Part shown: positions 27,485 to 38,417 of the stretch, piece after piece
Numbering within the stretch: the stretch's first letter is position 1
Layout of the letters: the number at the start of each line of letters is the position of its first letter
Assembly (NCBI RefSeq): GCF_037971845.1
Contig: NZ_CP150227.1
Span: 5,332,001 to 5,396,000, forward strand
DNA length: 64,000 nucleotides
Reading direction: 5' to 3'
From: Paenibacillus sp. FSL R5-0766
GTDB lineage: Bacteria > Bacillota > Bacilli > Paenibacillales > Paenibacillaceae
The notes under the pieces: generated by a model
What the model was told of the DNA's origin: nothing
The model's database searches: none
Seen by the model: only the letters and a program-made list of their open reading frames with translations
Translations under genes and position numbers: made by a program

Positions 27485-27784
27485 TTAGTTCGCTTCCTCT
27501 TCATCTTCAGCAAGAAATGTATTAAACGTCTCCTCGACGATATCCCATTCGGCATCATCTTGGATGACGAAAAGTTTAATATCGTCGCCCTCTTCTTCAT
27601 AACGGAATGCATATACATCCGTTTCGCCATCTTCAGGTTCAACCGGAGCAACCATCATGTACTTGGCCTCCGAACCATCCACTTCAAACTTCATGATGAC
27701 TTCAAATTCCTCTTCATTACCCTCGTCATCCGCAATGTAAATAATTTCCGCTTCTTCTTCCATACCCAGTTGATCTTCAGCCAT
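27485..27784 (-). CDS. yrzB: DUF1292 protein YrzB
   Basis: A 99-residue, strongly acidic protein conserved between ruvX and mltG in Firmicutes. Features are IIYIADDEGNEEEFEVIMKFE and FVIQDDAEWDIVEETFNTFL. Function is not established. ATG 27784 lies 12 bp after the ruvX stop, within the ireB-ruvX-yrzB cluster. Confidence 0.85.
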   Translation of the reverse strand: MAEDQLGMEEEAEIIYIADDEGNEEEFEVIMKFEVDGSEAKYMMVAPVEPEDGETDVYAFRYEEEGDDIKLFVIQDDAEWDIVEETFNTFLAEDEEEAN

Positions 27785-27796
27785 TGTTGATCCCCC

Positions 27797-28213
27797 TCAC
27801 CTTCTACTATTGGCATCCAAATAATTTTGCAAAATCAAGCTTGCGGCCATTTTGTCCACAACCTGTTTGCGTTTTTTCCGACTGACATCCGCTTCAATCA
27901 GCGTACGTTCTGCTGCCATGGTTGTCAGCCGTTCATCCCAAAGGTGAACAGGTAAATTCAGTTCATCCCGCAGGCGATCGGCAAAAGCAATGCATATCTC
28001 ACCGCGCGGTCCTACGGTGCCGTTCATGTTTTTGGGAAGTCCGACTACGATCTCACTAATCTCATGCTCACGCACAAGTTCGGCAATCCGAGCGAACTCG
28101 CCTTCATCACGGCGGCGTTCTAGCACTTCCAATCCCTGGGCAGTCCAACCGAAGGCGTCACTCGCGGCAACTCCGATTCTTCGGTCCCCATAGTCCAAAC
28201 CTAATATTTTCAT
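27797..28213 (-). CDS. ruvX: Putative pre-16S rRNA nuclease / Holliday junction resolvase YqgF
   Basis: A 138-residue RNase H-fold nuclease, named for similarity to RuvC and shown in E. coli to help process pre-16S rRNA. Acidic active-site residues are in GLDYGDRRIG at the N-terminus, EIVVGLPKNMNG in the middle and the WDERLTT and DKMAASLILQ region. The open frame extends to 28270, but ATG 28213 follows GGGAGAG and begins the conserved core. There is a 128-bp gap between it and ireB in which I see no gene. Confidence 0.93.
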   Translation of the reverse strand: MKILGLDYGDRRIGVAASDAFGWTAQGLEVLERRRDEGEFARIAELVREHEISEIVVGLPKNMNGTVGPRGEICIAFADRLRDELNLPVHLWDERLTTMAAERTLIEADVSRKKRKQVVDKMAASLILQNYLDANSRR

Positions 28214-28341
28214 CCATGCTCTCCCATCCTGGGGCCTGCTCAGGTCGATTACAAATAATCGCCTTCTCAAGCTTCAGGCTGTCTTCTGTCGGTTCATTTC
28301 CCGCTGCCTGCAAGGCTGCAACACAGCGGAAGCGGCGTACA

Positions 28342-28602
28342 TTACCGGTGATTGGCCAGATAGGAACGTACAAGCTCTTCAATCAGCTCATCGCGCTCCT
28401 TTTTACGGACCAGACTACGTGCGTTGTTGTGACGAGGAATGTATGCCGGGTCTCCAGAAATCAGATACCCAACAATCTGGTTGATCGGATTATACTCCTT
28501 ATCGACCAATGCATCATATACCGTGAGAAGAATCTCTTTGGATGATGCTTCCTGTTCGTCACCTTTCACATTAAATTTAACCGTTTTATCCATGGAGTCC
28601 AT
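28342..28602 (-). CDS. ireB: IreB family regulatory phosphoprotein (YrzL)
   Basis: An 86-residue protein homologous to Enterococcus IreB, a substrate of the PASTA-domain Ser/Thr kinase IreK that affects cephalosporin tolerance. Conserved stretches are [20 protein letters not shown] and [19 protein letters not shown]; the N-terminal threonine in MDKTVKF is in the region phosphorylated in IreB. The frame reaches 28689, but ATG 28602 follows GAGGTG at 6 nt. It lies directly downstream of alaS in the conserved order. Confidence 0.92.
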   Translation of the reverse strand: MDSMDKTVKFNVKGDEQEASSKEILLTVYDALVDKEYNPINQIVGYLISGDPAYIPRHNNARSLVRKKERDELIEELVRSYLANHR

Positions 28603-28778
28603 TGATGACACCTCGCTCCTGCATGAACATGGGGACCATGTCCTGCCGAATTGATTTCTGTTTATATAATAACATATTCTGACTGCCACAAGTAAACAAA
28701 GGATAAGGCAATTGTGTTTTTTGCTTGTCCTTTACTGGCTTCAGCATAATGCATCATTCGATTCCACACGCTCCCGGG

Positions 28779-28821
28779 TACAAAAAATAAACGAACAGAA
28801 CCATTTCGATTTATTTTTTGA
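28779..28821 (-). terminator. AT-rich hairpin downstream of alaS
   Basis: CAAAAAATAAA and TTTATTTTTTG form an 11-bp arm pair around about 19 nt. It lies 25-65 bp beyond the alaS stop and could be a weak terminator that partly insulates ireB. Confidence 0.4.
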
Positions 28822-28844
28822 CGATTGAAAGCCGCTCAATGGAT

Positions 28845-31475
28845 TTATGCATTATGCCCGCTAACCAGCGAAACCGCCAGTTTCAGCGCTTCATCCAGCT
28901 TGGTCGCATCCTTACCTCCGGCTTGCGCCATATCTGGACGTCCACCACCGCCACCGCCGCATACTGCTGCGACTTCTTTGACGATTTTGCCTGCGTGTAA
29001 TCCTTGTTTTACTTGTTCAGCAGGTACTGCTACAACAAAATTCACTTTGCCGTCCGCTGGAGCACCCAATACGAGTACTGCGTTAGGCAATTTTACTTTC
29101 AACTCATCTGCCACTGTACGCAGCGCATCCATGTTCGGAGCATCTACGCGTGCTGCCAGCAATTGTGTATTTCCTGCTTGTACCACTTGATCGGTCAATT
29201 GACCCGCTTCCATGGCACTCAGCTTGCTTTGCAGGGATTCAGTCTCTCTGGCTGCTTCTTTCAGTTGTTGGTTCAGACCTTCAATCCGTTTAGGTACATC
29301 AGCCACATTTGCTTTGAGCAGTGCTGCTGATTGTTTAAGCAATTCCAACTGGCTTTCCACATACAGATATGCGCCGCGGCCAGTTACAGCTTCGATCCGG
29401 CGTACGCCGGAGCCAATTCCACTCTCGCTCACCAGTTTGAAGATTCCAATCTCTGAAGTATTATTTACGTGACAGCCGCCACAAAGTTCCAAACTGTAGT
29501 CTCCGACTTGAACAACACGTACAATATCTCCATATTTTTCGCCAAACAGGGCCATCGCGCCCATTTCTTTGGCTTCATCAATAGCTTTGAGCTCGATGTT
29601 CACGTTCAGACGATTCCAGATCTGTTCGTTCACTTGACGCTCAATCTCTGTCAACTCTTCCGGCGTAATGCTGCCGAAGTGAGAGAAGTCAAAACGCAGA
29701 CGCTGTGGCTCTACGAGCGATCCTGCCTGATTTACGTGTGTGCCGAGCACATCTTTGAGCGCTTTGTGCAGCAAGTGGGTAGCTGTATGGTTTTTGATAA
29801 TGTCGCCACGTTTAGCTGAGTCTACTTCGGCATTGATCACATCGCCTACACGCAGTTCACCAGACTCCACAGTTACCAGATGTACATGTTGTCCAAGTGG
29901 AGCTTTGAACAAACCTTGTACTTTCGCTGATACACCAGCACCTCGCAGCAAGCCCTGATCACTCACTTGACCGCCACTTTCCGCGTAGAACGGAGTTTTG
30001 TCCAGAACAACCTGACACGTTTGTCCTTCGCCTACAGATTCAACAAGGGCATCACCAGCTACGATGGCTACCACTTTTGCTTCCGTCAACAGGTCAGTAT
30101 AACCAACAAACTCGCTTTTAACCTCCAGGTCAGCAAGTGGTCCGCCTTGGACTTTCATGCTCTCGTTCTCTTGACGTCCAGCACGTCCAAGCTCACGTTG
30201 TTTCTGCATGGAAGCATCAAAACCTTCACGATCCACAGTCAGTCCATGCTCTGCAGCATAATCTTCTGTCAGGTCAAACGGGAAACCGTACGTATCATAC
30301 AGCTTGAAAGCTTCAGGTCCGCTAATAACGGTGCGTCCTTCGGATTTGGCTGTGCCGCTGATATCAGCCAGAATAGCCAGACCATCTGTTAGTGTTTCGT
30401 GGAAACGCTCTTCCTCGGTTTTGATTACTTTGGCGATGAACTCCTGTTTGTCTACTACCTCAGGGTAGTACATGCCCATCACTTCACCAACGGTTGTTGT
30501 CAATTCATACAGGAATGGACGGTCAAGTCCAAGCACTTTTCCATAACGAACTGCACGGCGAAGCAAGCGACGGATGACATATCCACGTCCTTCATTACTT
30601 GGCAGAACACCATCACCTACTGCAAAAGCAACCGTACGGATATGATCGGCAATGACTTTCAGTGCAACATCAATCTCTACGCTGTCGTTATATTTCACAC
30701 CCGCAAGAGCGGCTGTTCTTTGAATCATCGGTTGGAACAGGTCTGTGTCGAAGTTGGAATCCACATTTTGCAGAATGGAAGCAAAACGCTCCAAACCTGC
30801 ACCTGTATCAATGTTTTTGTTAGGAAGCGGTGTGTAGCTACCATCTTTGTTATGGTTGAACTGGGAGAATACCAGGTTCCATACTTCCAGGTAACGTTCG
30901 TTTTCCCCACCTGGATACATTTCAGGATCACTCATGTCGTTTCCGTAAGCTTCGCCGCGGTCATAGAAGATCTCGGTACAAGGTCCACATGGGCCTTCGC
31001 CGATATCCCAGAAGTTTTCATCCAATTTAATGATACGCTCAGCAGGCAGTCCTACTTTTTCGTTCCACAGTTTGAAAGCTTCTTCATCTTCCGGATATAC
31101 CGTTACGGAAAGACGTTCCGGATCGAATCCGATCCACTCTTTGCTAGTCAAGAATTCCCACGCCCAAGTAACCGTTTCTTCCTTGAAGTAATCTCCAATA
31201 GAGAAGTTGCCGAGCATTTCGAAGAACGTATGGTGACGACGCGTTTTACCAACATTCTCGATATCATTGGTACGGATACATTTTTGGGAGTTCGCAAGGC
31301 GCGGGTTCTCCGGCTTCTCACGTCCGTCAAAATATGGTTTGAGCGGTGCCATACCTGCATTGATCCACAAAAGAGAAGGATCGTTGTGAGGCACGAGCGA
31401 TGCGCTCGGCTCGATTTTGTGACCTTTACTTGCAAAAAACTCTATCCATTTAGACCGGATTTCACTGGCTTTCAT
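28845..31475 (-). CDS. alaS: Alanyl-tRNA synthetase
   Basis: Charges tRNA-Ala. At 876 residues it is full length: class II catalytic core ([32 protein letters not shown]), tRNA-recognition region, the editing domain with zinc-binding HTATHLLH and CGGCHV motifs, and a C-terminal dimerisation domain rich in GGGGGGRPD. The open frame extends to 31556, but ATG 31475 after GGGGG starts the conserved sequence. Expression is controlled by a T-box leader at 31557-31845. Confidence 0.98.
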   Translation of the reverse strand: MKASEIRSKWIEFFASKGHKIEPSASLVPHNDPSLLWINAGMAPLKPYFDGREKPENPRLANSQKCIRTNDIENVGKTRRHHTFFEMLGNFSIGDYFKEETVTWAWEFLTSKEWIGFDPERLSVTVYPEDEEAFKLWNEKVGLPAERIIKLDENFWDIGEGPCGPCTEIFYDRGEAYGNDMSDPEMYPGGENERYLEVWNLVFSQFNHNKDGSYTPLPNKNIDTGAGLERFASILQNVDSNFDTDLFQPMIQRTAALAGVKYNDSVEIDVALKVIADHIRTVAFAVGDGVLPSNEGRGYVIRRLLRRAVRYGKVLGLDRPFLYELTTTVGEVMGMYYPEVVDKQEFIAKVIKTEEERFHETLTDGLAILADISGTAKSEGRTVISGPEAFKLYDTYGFPFDLTEDYAAEHGLTVDREGFDASMQKQRELGRAGRQENESMKVQGGPLADLEVKSEFVGYTDLLTEAKVVAIVAGDALVESVGEGQTCQVVLDKTPFYAESGGQVSDQGLLRGAGVSAKVQGLFKAPLGQHVHLVTVESGELRVGDVINAEVDSAKRGDIIKNHTATHLLHKALKDVLGTHVNQAGSLVEPQRLRFDFSHFGSITPEELTEIERQVNEQIWNRLNVNIELKAIDEAKEMGAMALFGEKYGDIVRVVQVGDYSLELCGGCHVNNTSEIGIFKLVSESGIGSGVRRIEAVTGRGAYLYVESQLELLKQSAALLKANVADVPKRIEGLNQQLKEAARETESLQSKLSAMEAGQLTDQVVQAGNTQLLAARVDAPNMDALRTVADELKVKLPNAVLVLGAPADGKVNFVVAVPAEQVKQGLHAGKIVKEVAAVCGGGGGGRPDMAQAGGKDATKLDEALKLAVSLVSGHNA

Positions 31476-31556
31476 ACTGGATGCCCCCATTAAATTATAA
31501 TAGTCCGTTGCGTATTCGCTCCGGTTGGTCAACATTGTTTTTGTAAAAATAAACAC

Positions 31557-31845
31557 AAAAAACGCCCCTGAATAATCAGGGACGATGTTATCGCGGTACC
31601 ACCCTGGTTATTGCTGTTCATCCCTTGCTGCCCGGACAAACAAACAATCTCCTCGTTCATGCGAAATAACGGTCGCTCCCGGCAGGGTTGTCCTGCACTC
31701 CGAAATTAGCTTTCCGCCGCTTCATCTTTCAAGACTCTTCCAGCCATCTGTTCAGGCTCACCCTGATCCGATGAAGTCTATTCTCTGAGGAAAGGGACCC
31801 TCGGCGTACTTTATTTCATCATCGATTTCATGTTCTCAACATACA
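31557..31845 (-). promoter_or_regulatory. T-box riboswitch leader of alaS
   Basis: Minus-strand leader with the T-box core AGGGTGGTACCGCGA (complement of 31591-31605) followed by a terminator: 8-bp stem (31563-31570 with 31577-31584) and six T. The 5' part contains an AGTA-type motif at the base of stem I and a GCT (complement of 31742-31744) that fits an alanine specifier. Uncharged tRNA-Ala would stabilise the antiterminator and allow alaS transcription. The specifier position was judged by eye. Confidence 0.93.
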
Positions 31846-31850
31846 CACTC

Positions 31851-31879
31851 ATTATATCGGTAGCACAAGCGGGTGTCAA
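31851..31879 (-). promoter_or_regulatory. alaS promoter
   Basis: Perfect consensus sigma-A promoter on the minus strand: TTGACA (complement of 31874-31879), 17-bp spacer, TATAAT (complement of 31851-31856). It is placed just upstream of the T-box leader. Confidence 0.92.
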
Positions 31880-31909
31880 CGCGGCCTCTTTGATGTTTTA
31901 CCCTGCTAT

Positions 31910-32983
31910 TTAGTCGGTCCTTCGTTTGATGTAATAGGCGAAAAAGTGTTGCACAATCACCTTCAACACGGCAAAAACCGGTACTGCCAGAATTAAACCT
32001 ACAATGCCTGCCAGTTCACCTCCGACGAGCAGTGCAAATATAATCGACAGTGGATGCAGATGCAACGTACGTCCCACCACCTGAGGAGAAATAACGTTAC
32101 TCTCCAACACCTGGCACAGTGTGTTCACAATGACAACAAGTAGTACCATTTTGAACGATACGGTTGATGCCATGACCACAGCAGGAGCAGCTCCGAGGAA
32201 CGGCCCCAAGTAGGGCACAATGTTAAACACAGCTACAATGCTTGCAAGCAGCAGAGCATACGGCATATCAATGACGATATAACCAATGTAGGCAAAGATA
32301 CCAACAATGACACAGACAATAAACTGTCCCCGAATGTAGTTCCCCAGTGCAGTATCGATCTCTTTCATCACCGAGACAATCGCTTTACGACGTGAACGCG
32401 GAAGATACGCCACAATGGTGCGCTCAAATACCTCAAAGTCTTTTAACATATAAAAGATCAGAAATGGCACGATAAACACATTGAATAACACATTAATCGT
32501 CGCCCCGATATTGTCCATTAGCACGGTAATTCCCTGAGTTAATCGATCCTCCATCTGAAAAAACCAACTGTTCATACCTGTTCGCACACTTGGCGGCATT
32601 AATTTGTGATCCATATTGTTCATCAGGCTCTGGGCACGCATGGACAGTTCCGGCATATGCTCGTTGAGTTCCCCCAGCTGTTCAATTAATACCGGAATCA
32701 CATTCATCAAAATGACACCAAGGCAGGTCAGGAAAAAGGCATATATGAGTAGAACCGCAATTGTACGCGGCACCTTGCGCCCTCCCAGCATGCTGACAAT
32801 CGGATTAAGTACATAGGATATGATAAGGGCTACGATAAAGGGTGCCAGCACTGTTTTCAGGAACGCATATATGTGAAGCAGTAAAGGCCGTAGTAGCCAT
32901 ATAAAATATAAAATGATCAATCCGAGCAGTAGCCAGATCGCGTAACGGAACAGCTTGTTTTTGGTTAATTGCTCCACTTGCAT
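31910..32983 (-). CDS. yrrI: AI-2E family membrane protein YrrI
   Basis: A 357-residue membrane protein of the AI-2E (PerM/TqsA) family, with helices in the first 90 residues and in a C-terminal block including AVFNIVPYLGPFLGAAPAVV and NVISPQVVGRTLHLHPLSIIFALL. The position upstream of alaS matches B. subtilis yrrI. Substrate unknown. ATG 32983 is only 2 nt from GGAG; a GTG two codons further (32977) has better spacing and may be the real start. Confidence 0.85.
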   Translation of the reverse strand: MQVEQLTKNKLFRYAIWLLLGLIILYFIWLLRPLLLHIYAFLKTVLAPFIVALIISYVLNPIVSMLGGRKVPRTIAVLLIYAFFLTCLGVILMNVIPVLIEQLGELNEHMPELSMRAQSLMNNMDHKLMPPSVRTGMNSWFFQMEDRLTQGITVLMDNIGATINVLFNVFIVPFLIFYMLKDFEVFERTIVAYLPRSRRKAIVSVMKEIDTALGNYIRGQFIVCVIVGIFAYIGYIVIDMPYALLLASIVAVFNIVPYLGPFLGAAPAVVMASTVSFKMVLLVVIVNTLCQVLESNVISPQVVGRTLHLHPLSIIFALLVGGELAGIVGLILAVPVFAVLKVIVQHFFAYYIKRRTD

Positions 32984-33090
32984 CTCTCCTTTTGGACTGG
33001 CTCTGAGAGTCAGTATATGTAGGAAAGGTAATATTTATTAACACAGCGCAGAAGTGGAAAGGAGTAATCCGAACATTTTTTCCTCAAACC

Positions 33091-33125
33091 AAAAAACGCC
33101 TCCTTCATCAGAGAAGGAAGCGCAT
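33091..33125 (-). terminator. Terminator of the yrvO-yrrD-zinc ribbon cluster
   Basis: CGC-x-TCCTTC and GAAGGA-x-GCG arms with a 6-nt loop, followed on the minus strand by TTTTTTGG. It lies about 150 bp past the zinc-ribbon gene and before yrrI. Confidence 0.75.
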
Positions 33126-33271
33126 TTTGCAGTACGGGTTAGCATATAATCAACCATACACCAGCCGAACCACTATGTAACCGCATCTATATACATCTGC
33201 CAACAATTAACGACAGCCTCCCATGACATACATTGTCATGAAACCGCATATAGAGGAAGTTATTCTGCTTA

Positions 33272-33481
33272 TTAAGAAGAAGCGTGAAGATGAGGGAAGT
33301 CTTGTGGCAGCTCGTCCCCGAAAAACAGATCATCCAGGGAACTCAGCGTACCGTCTTCTTCCACCTGATATACAGACATTTTCTCACCGTTCACCGTTAA
33401 TTCGATAAAGCATCCCCAGCAGTAAAACTGGTGGGAACCAATTTTCCCGATATCTTTGGAACTACAGTTTGGACATTTCAT
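33272..33481 (-). CDS. Small zinc-ribbon protein
   Basis: A 69-residue protein beginning MKCPNCSSKD with two CxxC pairs (CPNC at about 3-6 and CWGC at about 21-24), a typical zinc ribbon, and an acidic C-terminus. Function unknown. The longest frame starts two codons earlier at 33487, but AGGTGA lies directly against that ATG; the ATG at 33481 has 6-nt spacing. The yrrD stop codon overlaps the ribosome binding site, so the two are probably cotranslated. Confidence 0.72.
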   Translation of the reverse strand: MKCPNCSSKDIGKIGSHQFYCWGCFIELTVNGEKMSVYQVEEDGTLSSLDDLFFGDELPQDFPHLHASS

Positions 33482-33491
33482 ATTCATTCAC

Positions 33492-34013
33492 CTATCCATT
33501 AACAGAATGAATGGCATTTTCCAAGCGTTGTTCACTCAGCGACGGCACCATAATGGCACTTTCCCCGATGGACATATCGCTTGTACATGGCAGCCATTTG
33601 CGGCCCTCGATCAGATCGGACACAAAACCGTCCGTAATTTCAATCCCTATTATTGTATTTCCCAACTCTTGGTCAAAATAAACATCGGAGACACGCCCAA
33701 GCAGCAAACCTTCTTCGGTGAGCACGGACATCTCCTTCAATTTAGACCGACCGAGGAGGTACGTGTATTTTATGTCGTCGGCTCCCGTCTTGCGGACAGC
33801 CTGTTGATTACGGATCATGACGGCATCTTCGCCGTAGGCAACGATATCTTGCCACTGCACGATTTTGACATGATTGGTAAACAGACCTTTGTTCTCAAGC
33901 TCAATGCCTTCGATCTCCCAATCATCATTCACAATGAAATCCTGGATTTTACCGACCTGCTTCCCGTCCTCAACATCAAAAACGGCAAGTCCGATCATTT
34001 CCTGAAGCTTCAT
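33492..34013 (-). CDS. yrrD: PRC-barrel protein YrrD
   Basis: A 173-residue protein with two PRC-barrel-like halves (KLQEMIGLAVFDVEDGKQVGKI, and LKEMSVLTEEGLLLGRVSDVYFD). It is equivalent in position and sequence to B. subtilis YrrD, whose function is unknown. ATG 34013 follows GAGGAGG. A 164-bp gap separates it from yrvO upstream. Confidence 0.82.
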   Translation of the reverse strand: MKLQEMIGLAVFDVEDGKQVGKIQDFIVNDDWEIEGIELENKGLFTNHVKIVQWQDIVAYGEDAVMIRNQQAVRKTGADDIKYTYLLGRSKLKEMSVLTEEGLLLGRVSDVYFDQELGNTIIGIEITDGFVSDLIEGRKWLPCTSDMSIGESAIMVPSLSEQRLENAIHSVNG

Positions 34014-34177
34014 CGCTGGGTCCTCCTCATCTTCTTATCATTAAATAGGCGCGGCGCTATTGCTAGGTATGCCCAAAGTTGATGAGTGGCAATCAGACGC
34101 CGATCATCAAAACCGCTTCTATCCAACCGATGAAATGGAACTTCTTCCCTCCTTCTGTTCCATGTGTAAAGTTCCCC

Positions 34178-35329
34178 TTAGGGTCTATTACGCAGTCGTC
34201 CAAGAATGGTTCCAATTTTTTCGGCGGTTATCATGATTTCTTCCGTAGTATTACCCAATCCCCAGCTAAATCGAATCGCAGAGTGTAAAAATGTTTCAGG
34301 CAATTTCATCGCTTTGAGCACATGAGAGACTTCAAGTGAACCTGAAGTGCAGGCAGAACCGCTTGCAACAGCAATTCCTTCCATATCCAGATTCATTAAC
34401 ATCGTCTCTGTGGACACTTCAGGGAAGCTGATATTCAGGATGTTGGGCAGCGTATGCTCCAGGTGTCCATTCACGTGAAAGTGCTCCGTCCCCACATGAA
34501 TTTCAAGCTGTTCCAACAAAAGTTTACGCAATGCCAAATCATGCTGACGATGCATCTCCGTCTGTGCTGATGCAATCTTGAGAGCCTCTGCAAATCCGGT
34601 AATACCTGCGATATTTTCCGTACCAGCGCGACGCTGACGCTCTTGCAGCCCACCGTGAGCTCTTGCTTCCAGCACAATTCCTCGCCGTACATAGAGTGCA
34701 CCCACGCCCTGAGGTCCGTTGATTTTATGCGCAGAGAAGCTGATCAGATCCACAGGCAGATCCTTACAGGAAATATTCTGGCTGCCCAGAGCCTGAACTG
34801 CATCGGTATGGAAAAGAATACCATGCTGACGGGCAAGCTCACCCACCTCAAGTATAGGCTGAATCGTGCCCACTTCGTTGTTGGCATACATCATGGTAAT
34901 CAGCACCGTATCCGGTCGAATAGCCTCTCGCAGCTCATCCAGACTTATTCGTCCATAACGATCAACAGATAGATAGGTTACTTCATAACCTTGCCGCTCC
35001 AATTCCTGACACGTATGCAAAACAGCATGATGCTCAATTGCGGTCGTGATGACGTGTTTCCCCTTATCCTGCCTGGATGAGACTGCTCCAAAGATTGCCA
35101 GATTGTCGCTCTCGGTGCCACCTCCGGTGAATACCAATTCGTCCGGGAAACAGCCCAAAGACGCCGCAATGACATCCCTTGCTCCGCTGACAGTCCGTTT
35201 GGCCTCACGCCCAAAGGCATGGATACTTGATGCATTGCCAAATTGTCCTGTCATGACGTTCATCATCGCTTCTGCGACTTGTGGATGCATAGGTGTCGAT
35301 GCGGCGTGATCCAAATAAATTCGTTTCAT
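34178..35329 (-). CDS. yrvO: Cysteine desulfurase for tRNA thiolation (YrvO)
   Basis: PLP enzyme that takes sulfur from cysteine and passes it to MnmA for s2U34 synthesis. At 383 residues it is full length: PLP lysine K202 in SFSAHKINGP, the catalytic cysteine C327 in SGSACTSGS, and the N-terminal YLDHAASTP. ATG 35329 follows GGGTGA. In B. subtilis yrvO and mnmA are adjacent on one strand; here mnmA lies 1.5 kb away on the other strand beyond cymR, but the pairing probably holds. Confidence 0.93.
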   Translation of the reverse strand: MKRIYLDHAASTPMHPQVAEAMMNVMTGQFGNASSIHAFGREAKRTVSGARDVIAASLGCFPDELVFTGGGTESDNLAIFGAVSSRQDKGKHVITTAIEHHAVLHTCQELERQGYEVTYLSVDRYGRISLDELREAIRPDTVLITMMYANNEVGTIQPILEVGELARQHGILFHTDAVQALGSQNISCKDLPVDLISFSAHKINGPQGVGALYVRRGIVLEARAHGGLQERQRRAGTENIAGITGFAEALKIASAQTEMHRQHDLALRKLLLEQLEIHVGTEHFHVNGHLEHTLPNILNISFPEVSTETMLMNLDMEGIAVASGSACTSGSLEVSHVLKAMKLPETFLHSAIRFSWGLGNTTEEIMITAEKIGTILGRLRNRP

Positions 35330-35461
35330 TTATCTTCACCCCGTTATATGTTAAATTTCTATCTCATGGCAAACTATTAAAATTGGAAATTGAAACGGAT
35401 GCTCTGTTGTTGCATCTTCGTGTATAATGTTCTATATCCATTTCATAAAGGAGAGAGAGAC

Positions 35462-35878
35462 ATGAGTGATCCCATTCTCGGGCAGATTCTGAATCAGCTT
35501 CAACAAATGGACAAACGATTCGACAGCATTGATGGACATCTTGGAAAAATAGACAACCGACTCGATGTTATGGAAGAGAGGCTCGGTGCCGTAGAGAGCA
35601 GACTCGACACTGTTGATCGCACACTTAATGCTATTGACGACAGGCTCGATAAGGTAGATGGCAGATTGGACACCATCGAGGAACAAACTAAAAACATTCC
35701 GCTTCTTCAACAAGCTGTTCTGGAAACATTGACTATTACGAAACGTCTTGACACTTCCCACTCTGCCTCTGAACGCAAAGTAACTACCGAATTAAATACC
35801 CATCAGCACAGCATTGATATTTTGAATCGCCGTCAGTTACGCATGGAAGCTGATATAGAAACCTTAAAAAGTCGCTGA
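35462..35878 (+). CDS. Heptad-repeat coiled-coil protein
   Basis: A 138-residue hydrophilic protein of unknown function. Residues 13-75 form nine uninterrupted heptads: Leu (or Phe once) recurs at 13, 20, 27, 34, 41, 48, 55, 62 and 69, and Ile, Met or Val three residues later each time, usually as LDxVDxR. This predicts a long continuous two- or three-stranded coiled coil. No membrane segment is seen. AAAGGAGAG precedes ATG 35462. It is an isolated gene divergent from yrvO. Confidence 0.8.
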   Translation: MSDPILGQILNQLQQMDKRFDSIDGHLGKIDNRLDVMEERLGAVESRLDTVDRTLNAIDDRLDKVDGRLDTIEEQTKNIPLLQQAVLETLTITKRLDTSHSASERKVTTELNTHQHSIDILNRRQLRMEADIETLKSR

Positions 35879-36006
35879 TTTATAAGTCATCCAGTTAAGT
35901 TCACACTTGACCATCTTGTAAATCCCGCGGCTGAATACATAGCCCTGCTCAATTAAAATGATCTGTAGAAATTGAAGAACAGAACAAAGTACCCATTGGC
36001 ATGTCT

Positions 36007-36031
36007 AAAGCCCCCAATTTGGGGGCTTTAT
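36007..36031. terminator. Terminator between the coiled-coil gene and cymR
   Basis: A perfect AAAGCCCCC/GGGGGCTTT stem (9 bp) with a 6-nt loop and T-rich sequence after it, between two convergent genes. It could serve both. Confidence 0.75.
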
Positions 36032-36060
36032 TGTGTCTTCTGTGATGCGAATTAATGATC

Positions 36061-36480
36061 TTAAATGTAGAACATGTAGCTGTCTTTTTTGTCCTGATCC
36101 TGGAATGTAATCAGGTCTTTCAGTGTTGTGGAATCCAACACTTCCGCAATGCCGTCACGAATACGCAACCATAGATCACGCTTCGCCGGATCATCTTCCT
36201 CTGTGAAATCTACTGGAGAGATTGGCCCTTCCAGTACACGGATTACATCGCCTGCAGTCACGGTTGCAGGATCACCCGCAAGGATATAACCGCCGTAAGC
36301 ACCTCTAATGCTCTTCACCAGTCCTGCATTACGTAGTGGAGCGATCAGTTGCTCCAGGTAATGCTCCGAGAGCTGGTTGCGCTCGGCAATGCTTTTAAGT
36401 GATGTAGGGCCTTCGCCTGTTCTGGCAGCAAGCTCCATCATGATTGTGAGGCCGTAACGGCCTTTTGTCGATATTTTCAA
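36061..36480 (-). CDS. cymR: Rrf2-family cysteine metabolism repressor CymR
   Basis: A 139-residue Rrf2 winged-helix regulator, the master repressor of cysteine and sulfur assimilation genes that acts in complex with O-acetylserine thiol-lyase CysK. The N-terminus MKISTKGRYGLTIMMELA, the SEHYLEQLIAPLRNAGLVKSIRGAYGGY core and VLEGPISPVDF match CymR closely. It lacks the three clustered cysteines of IscR. The start is TTG 36480, 5 nt after AGAGGTGA; the longer frame from 36498 would include the ribosome binding site. Confidence 0.93.
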   Translation of the reverse strand: MKISTKGRYGLTIMMELAARTGEGPTSLKSIAERNQLSEHYLEQLIAPLRNAGLVKSIRGAYGGYILAGDPATVTAGDVIRVLEGPISPVDFTEEDDPAKRDLWLRIRDGIAEVLDSTTLKDLITFQDQDKKDSYMFYI

Positions 36481-37926
<1,446 letters not shown>

Positions 37927-37978
37927 TAGAGCTTGTCCATTAAAATGCGGATTATACACAATACCATGTATCCCTATT

Positions 37979-38022
37979 AAAAAAGCCGTCTTTCATGTAT
38001 ACCATGAAGGATGGCTTTTTTC
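37979..38022 (+). terminator. Terminator of mnmA
   Basis: AAAAAAGCC and GGCTTTTTT arms with an inner TTCATG/CATGAA pair form a long stem ending in a T-run, about 55 bp past the mnmA stop codon. Confidence 0.85.
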
Positions 38023-38057
38023 CTGCTTTTCTTTGCAAAAAAATTAAAAATAGTTCG

Positions 38058-38417
38058 TTATGCAGTCAACCAGACTCCTGCCCAGGCGGCCAACACCCCA
38101 ACTACAACCGAACTGACAACGTAGAGCGCCGCGCTTGCGTATCGTTGTCGACCCATAAGTCCTAACGTCTCATAACCAAAGGTAGAGAACGTGGTATAAG
38201 CACCACAAAATCCGGTTCCCCACATCACCCAGATTCCATCTGAGATCATTGCAGATTGGTGCCACCCGTATAACAGCCCAAGAAGCAGTGAACCACTGAT
38301 GTTGATGATCCATGTTCCCCATGGAAAAGCCGCTCCCACCAAGCCAGAGACCCATTTTCCCAGACTGTAACGCAGTACCGCACCCAGCACACCTGCAAAA
38401 CCAATCCATAGGATCAT
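38058..38417 (-). CDS. crcB2: Fluoride channel FluC/CrcB, second subunit
   Basis: A 119-residue four-helix membrane protein that exports fluoride as a dual-topology dimer. Signatures are GAVLRYSLG near the N-terminus, and GTGFCGAYTTFSTFGYET with the conserved phenylalanines and central sodium site. Its ATG overlaps the TGA of the first subunit by four bases, so the two are translationally coupled. Firmicutes often encode such paired antiparallel subunits. Confidence 0.92.
   Translation of the reverse strand: MILWIGFAGVLGAVLRYSLGKWVSGLVGAAFPWGTWIINISGSLLLGLLYGWHQSAMISDGIWVMWGTGFCGAYTTFSTFGYETLGLMGRQRYASAALYVVSSVVVGVLAAWAGVWLTA

Noticed and set aside
28158..28382. 74-residue minus-strand frame covering the gap between ireB and ruvX
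   Set aside because: It overlaps the ends of both real genes in another phase and has no ribosome binding site.
30399..31493. 364-residue open frame on the plus strand inside alaS
   Set aside because: It is antisense to the clearly real alaS, has no ribosome binding site or recognisable domain, and its composition is that of a shadow frame.
33222..33240. CATGAC/GTCATG palindrome near the zinc-ribbon gene end
   Set aside because: A 6-bp stem without a T-tract, just past the gene's 3' end; no function could be argued.
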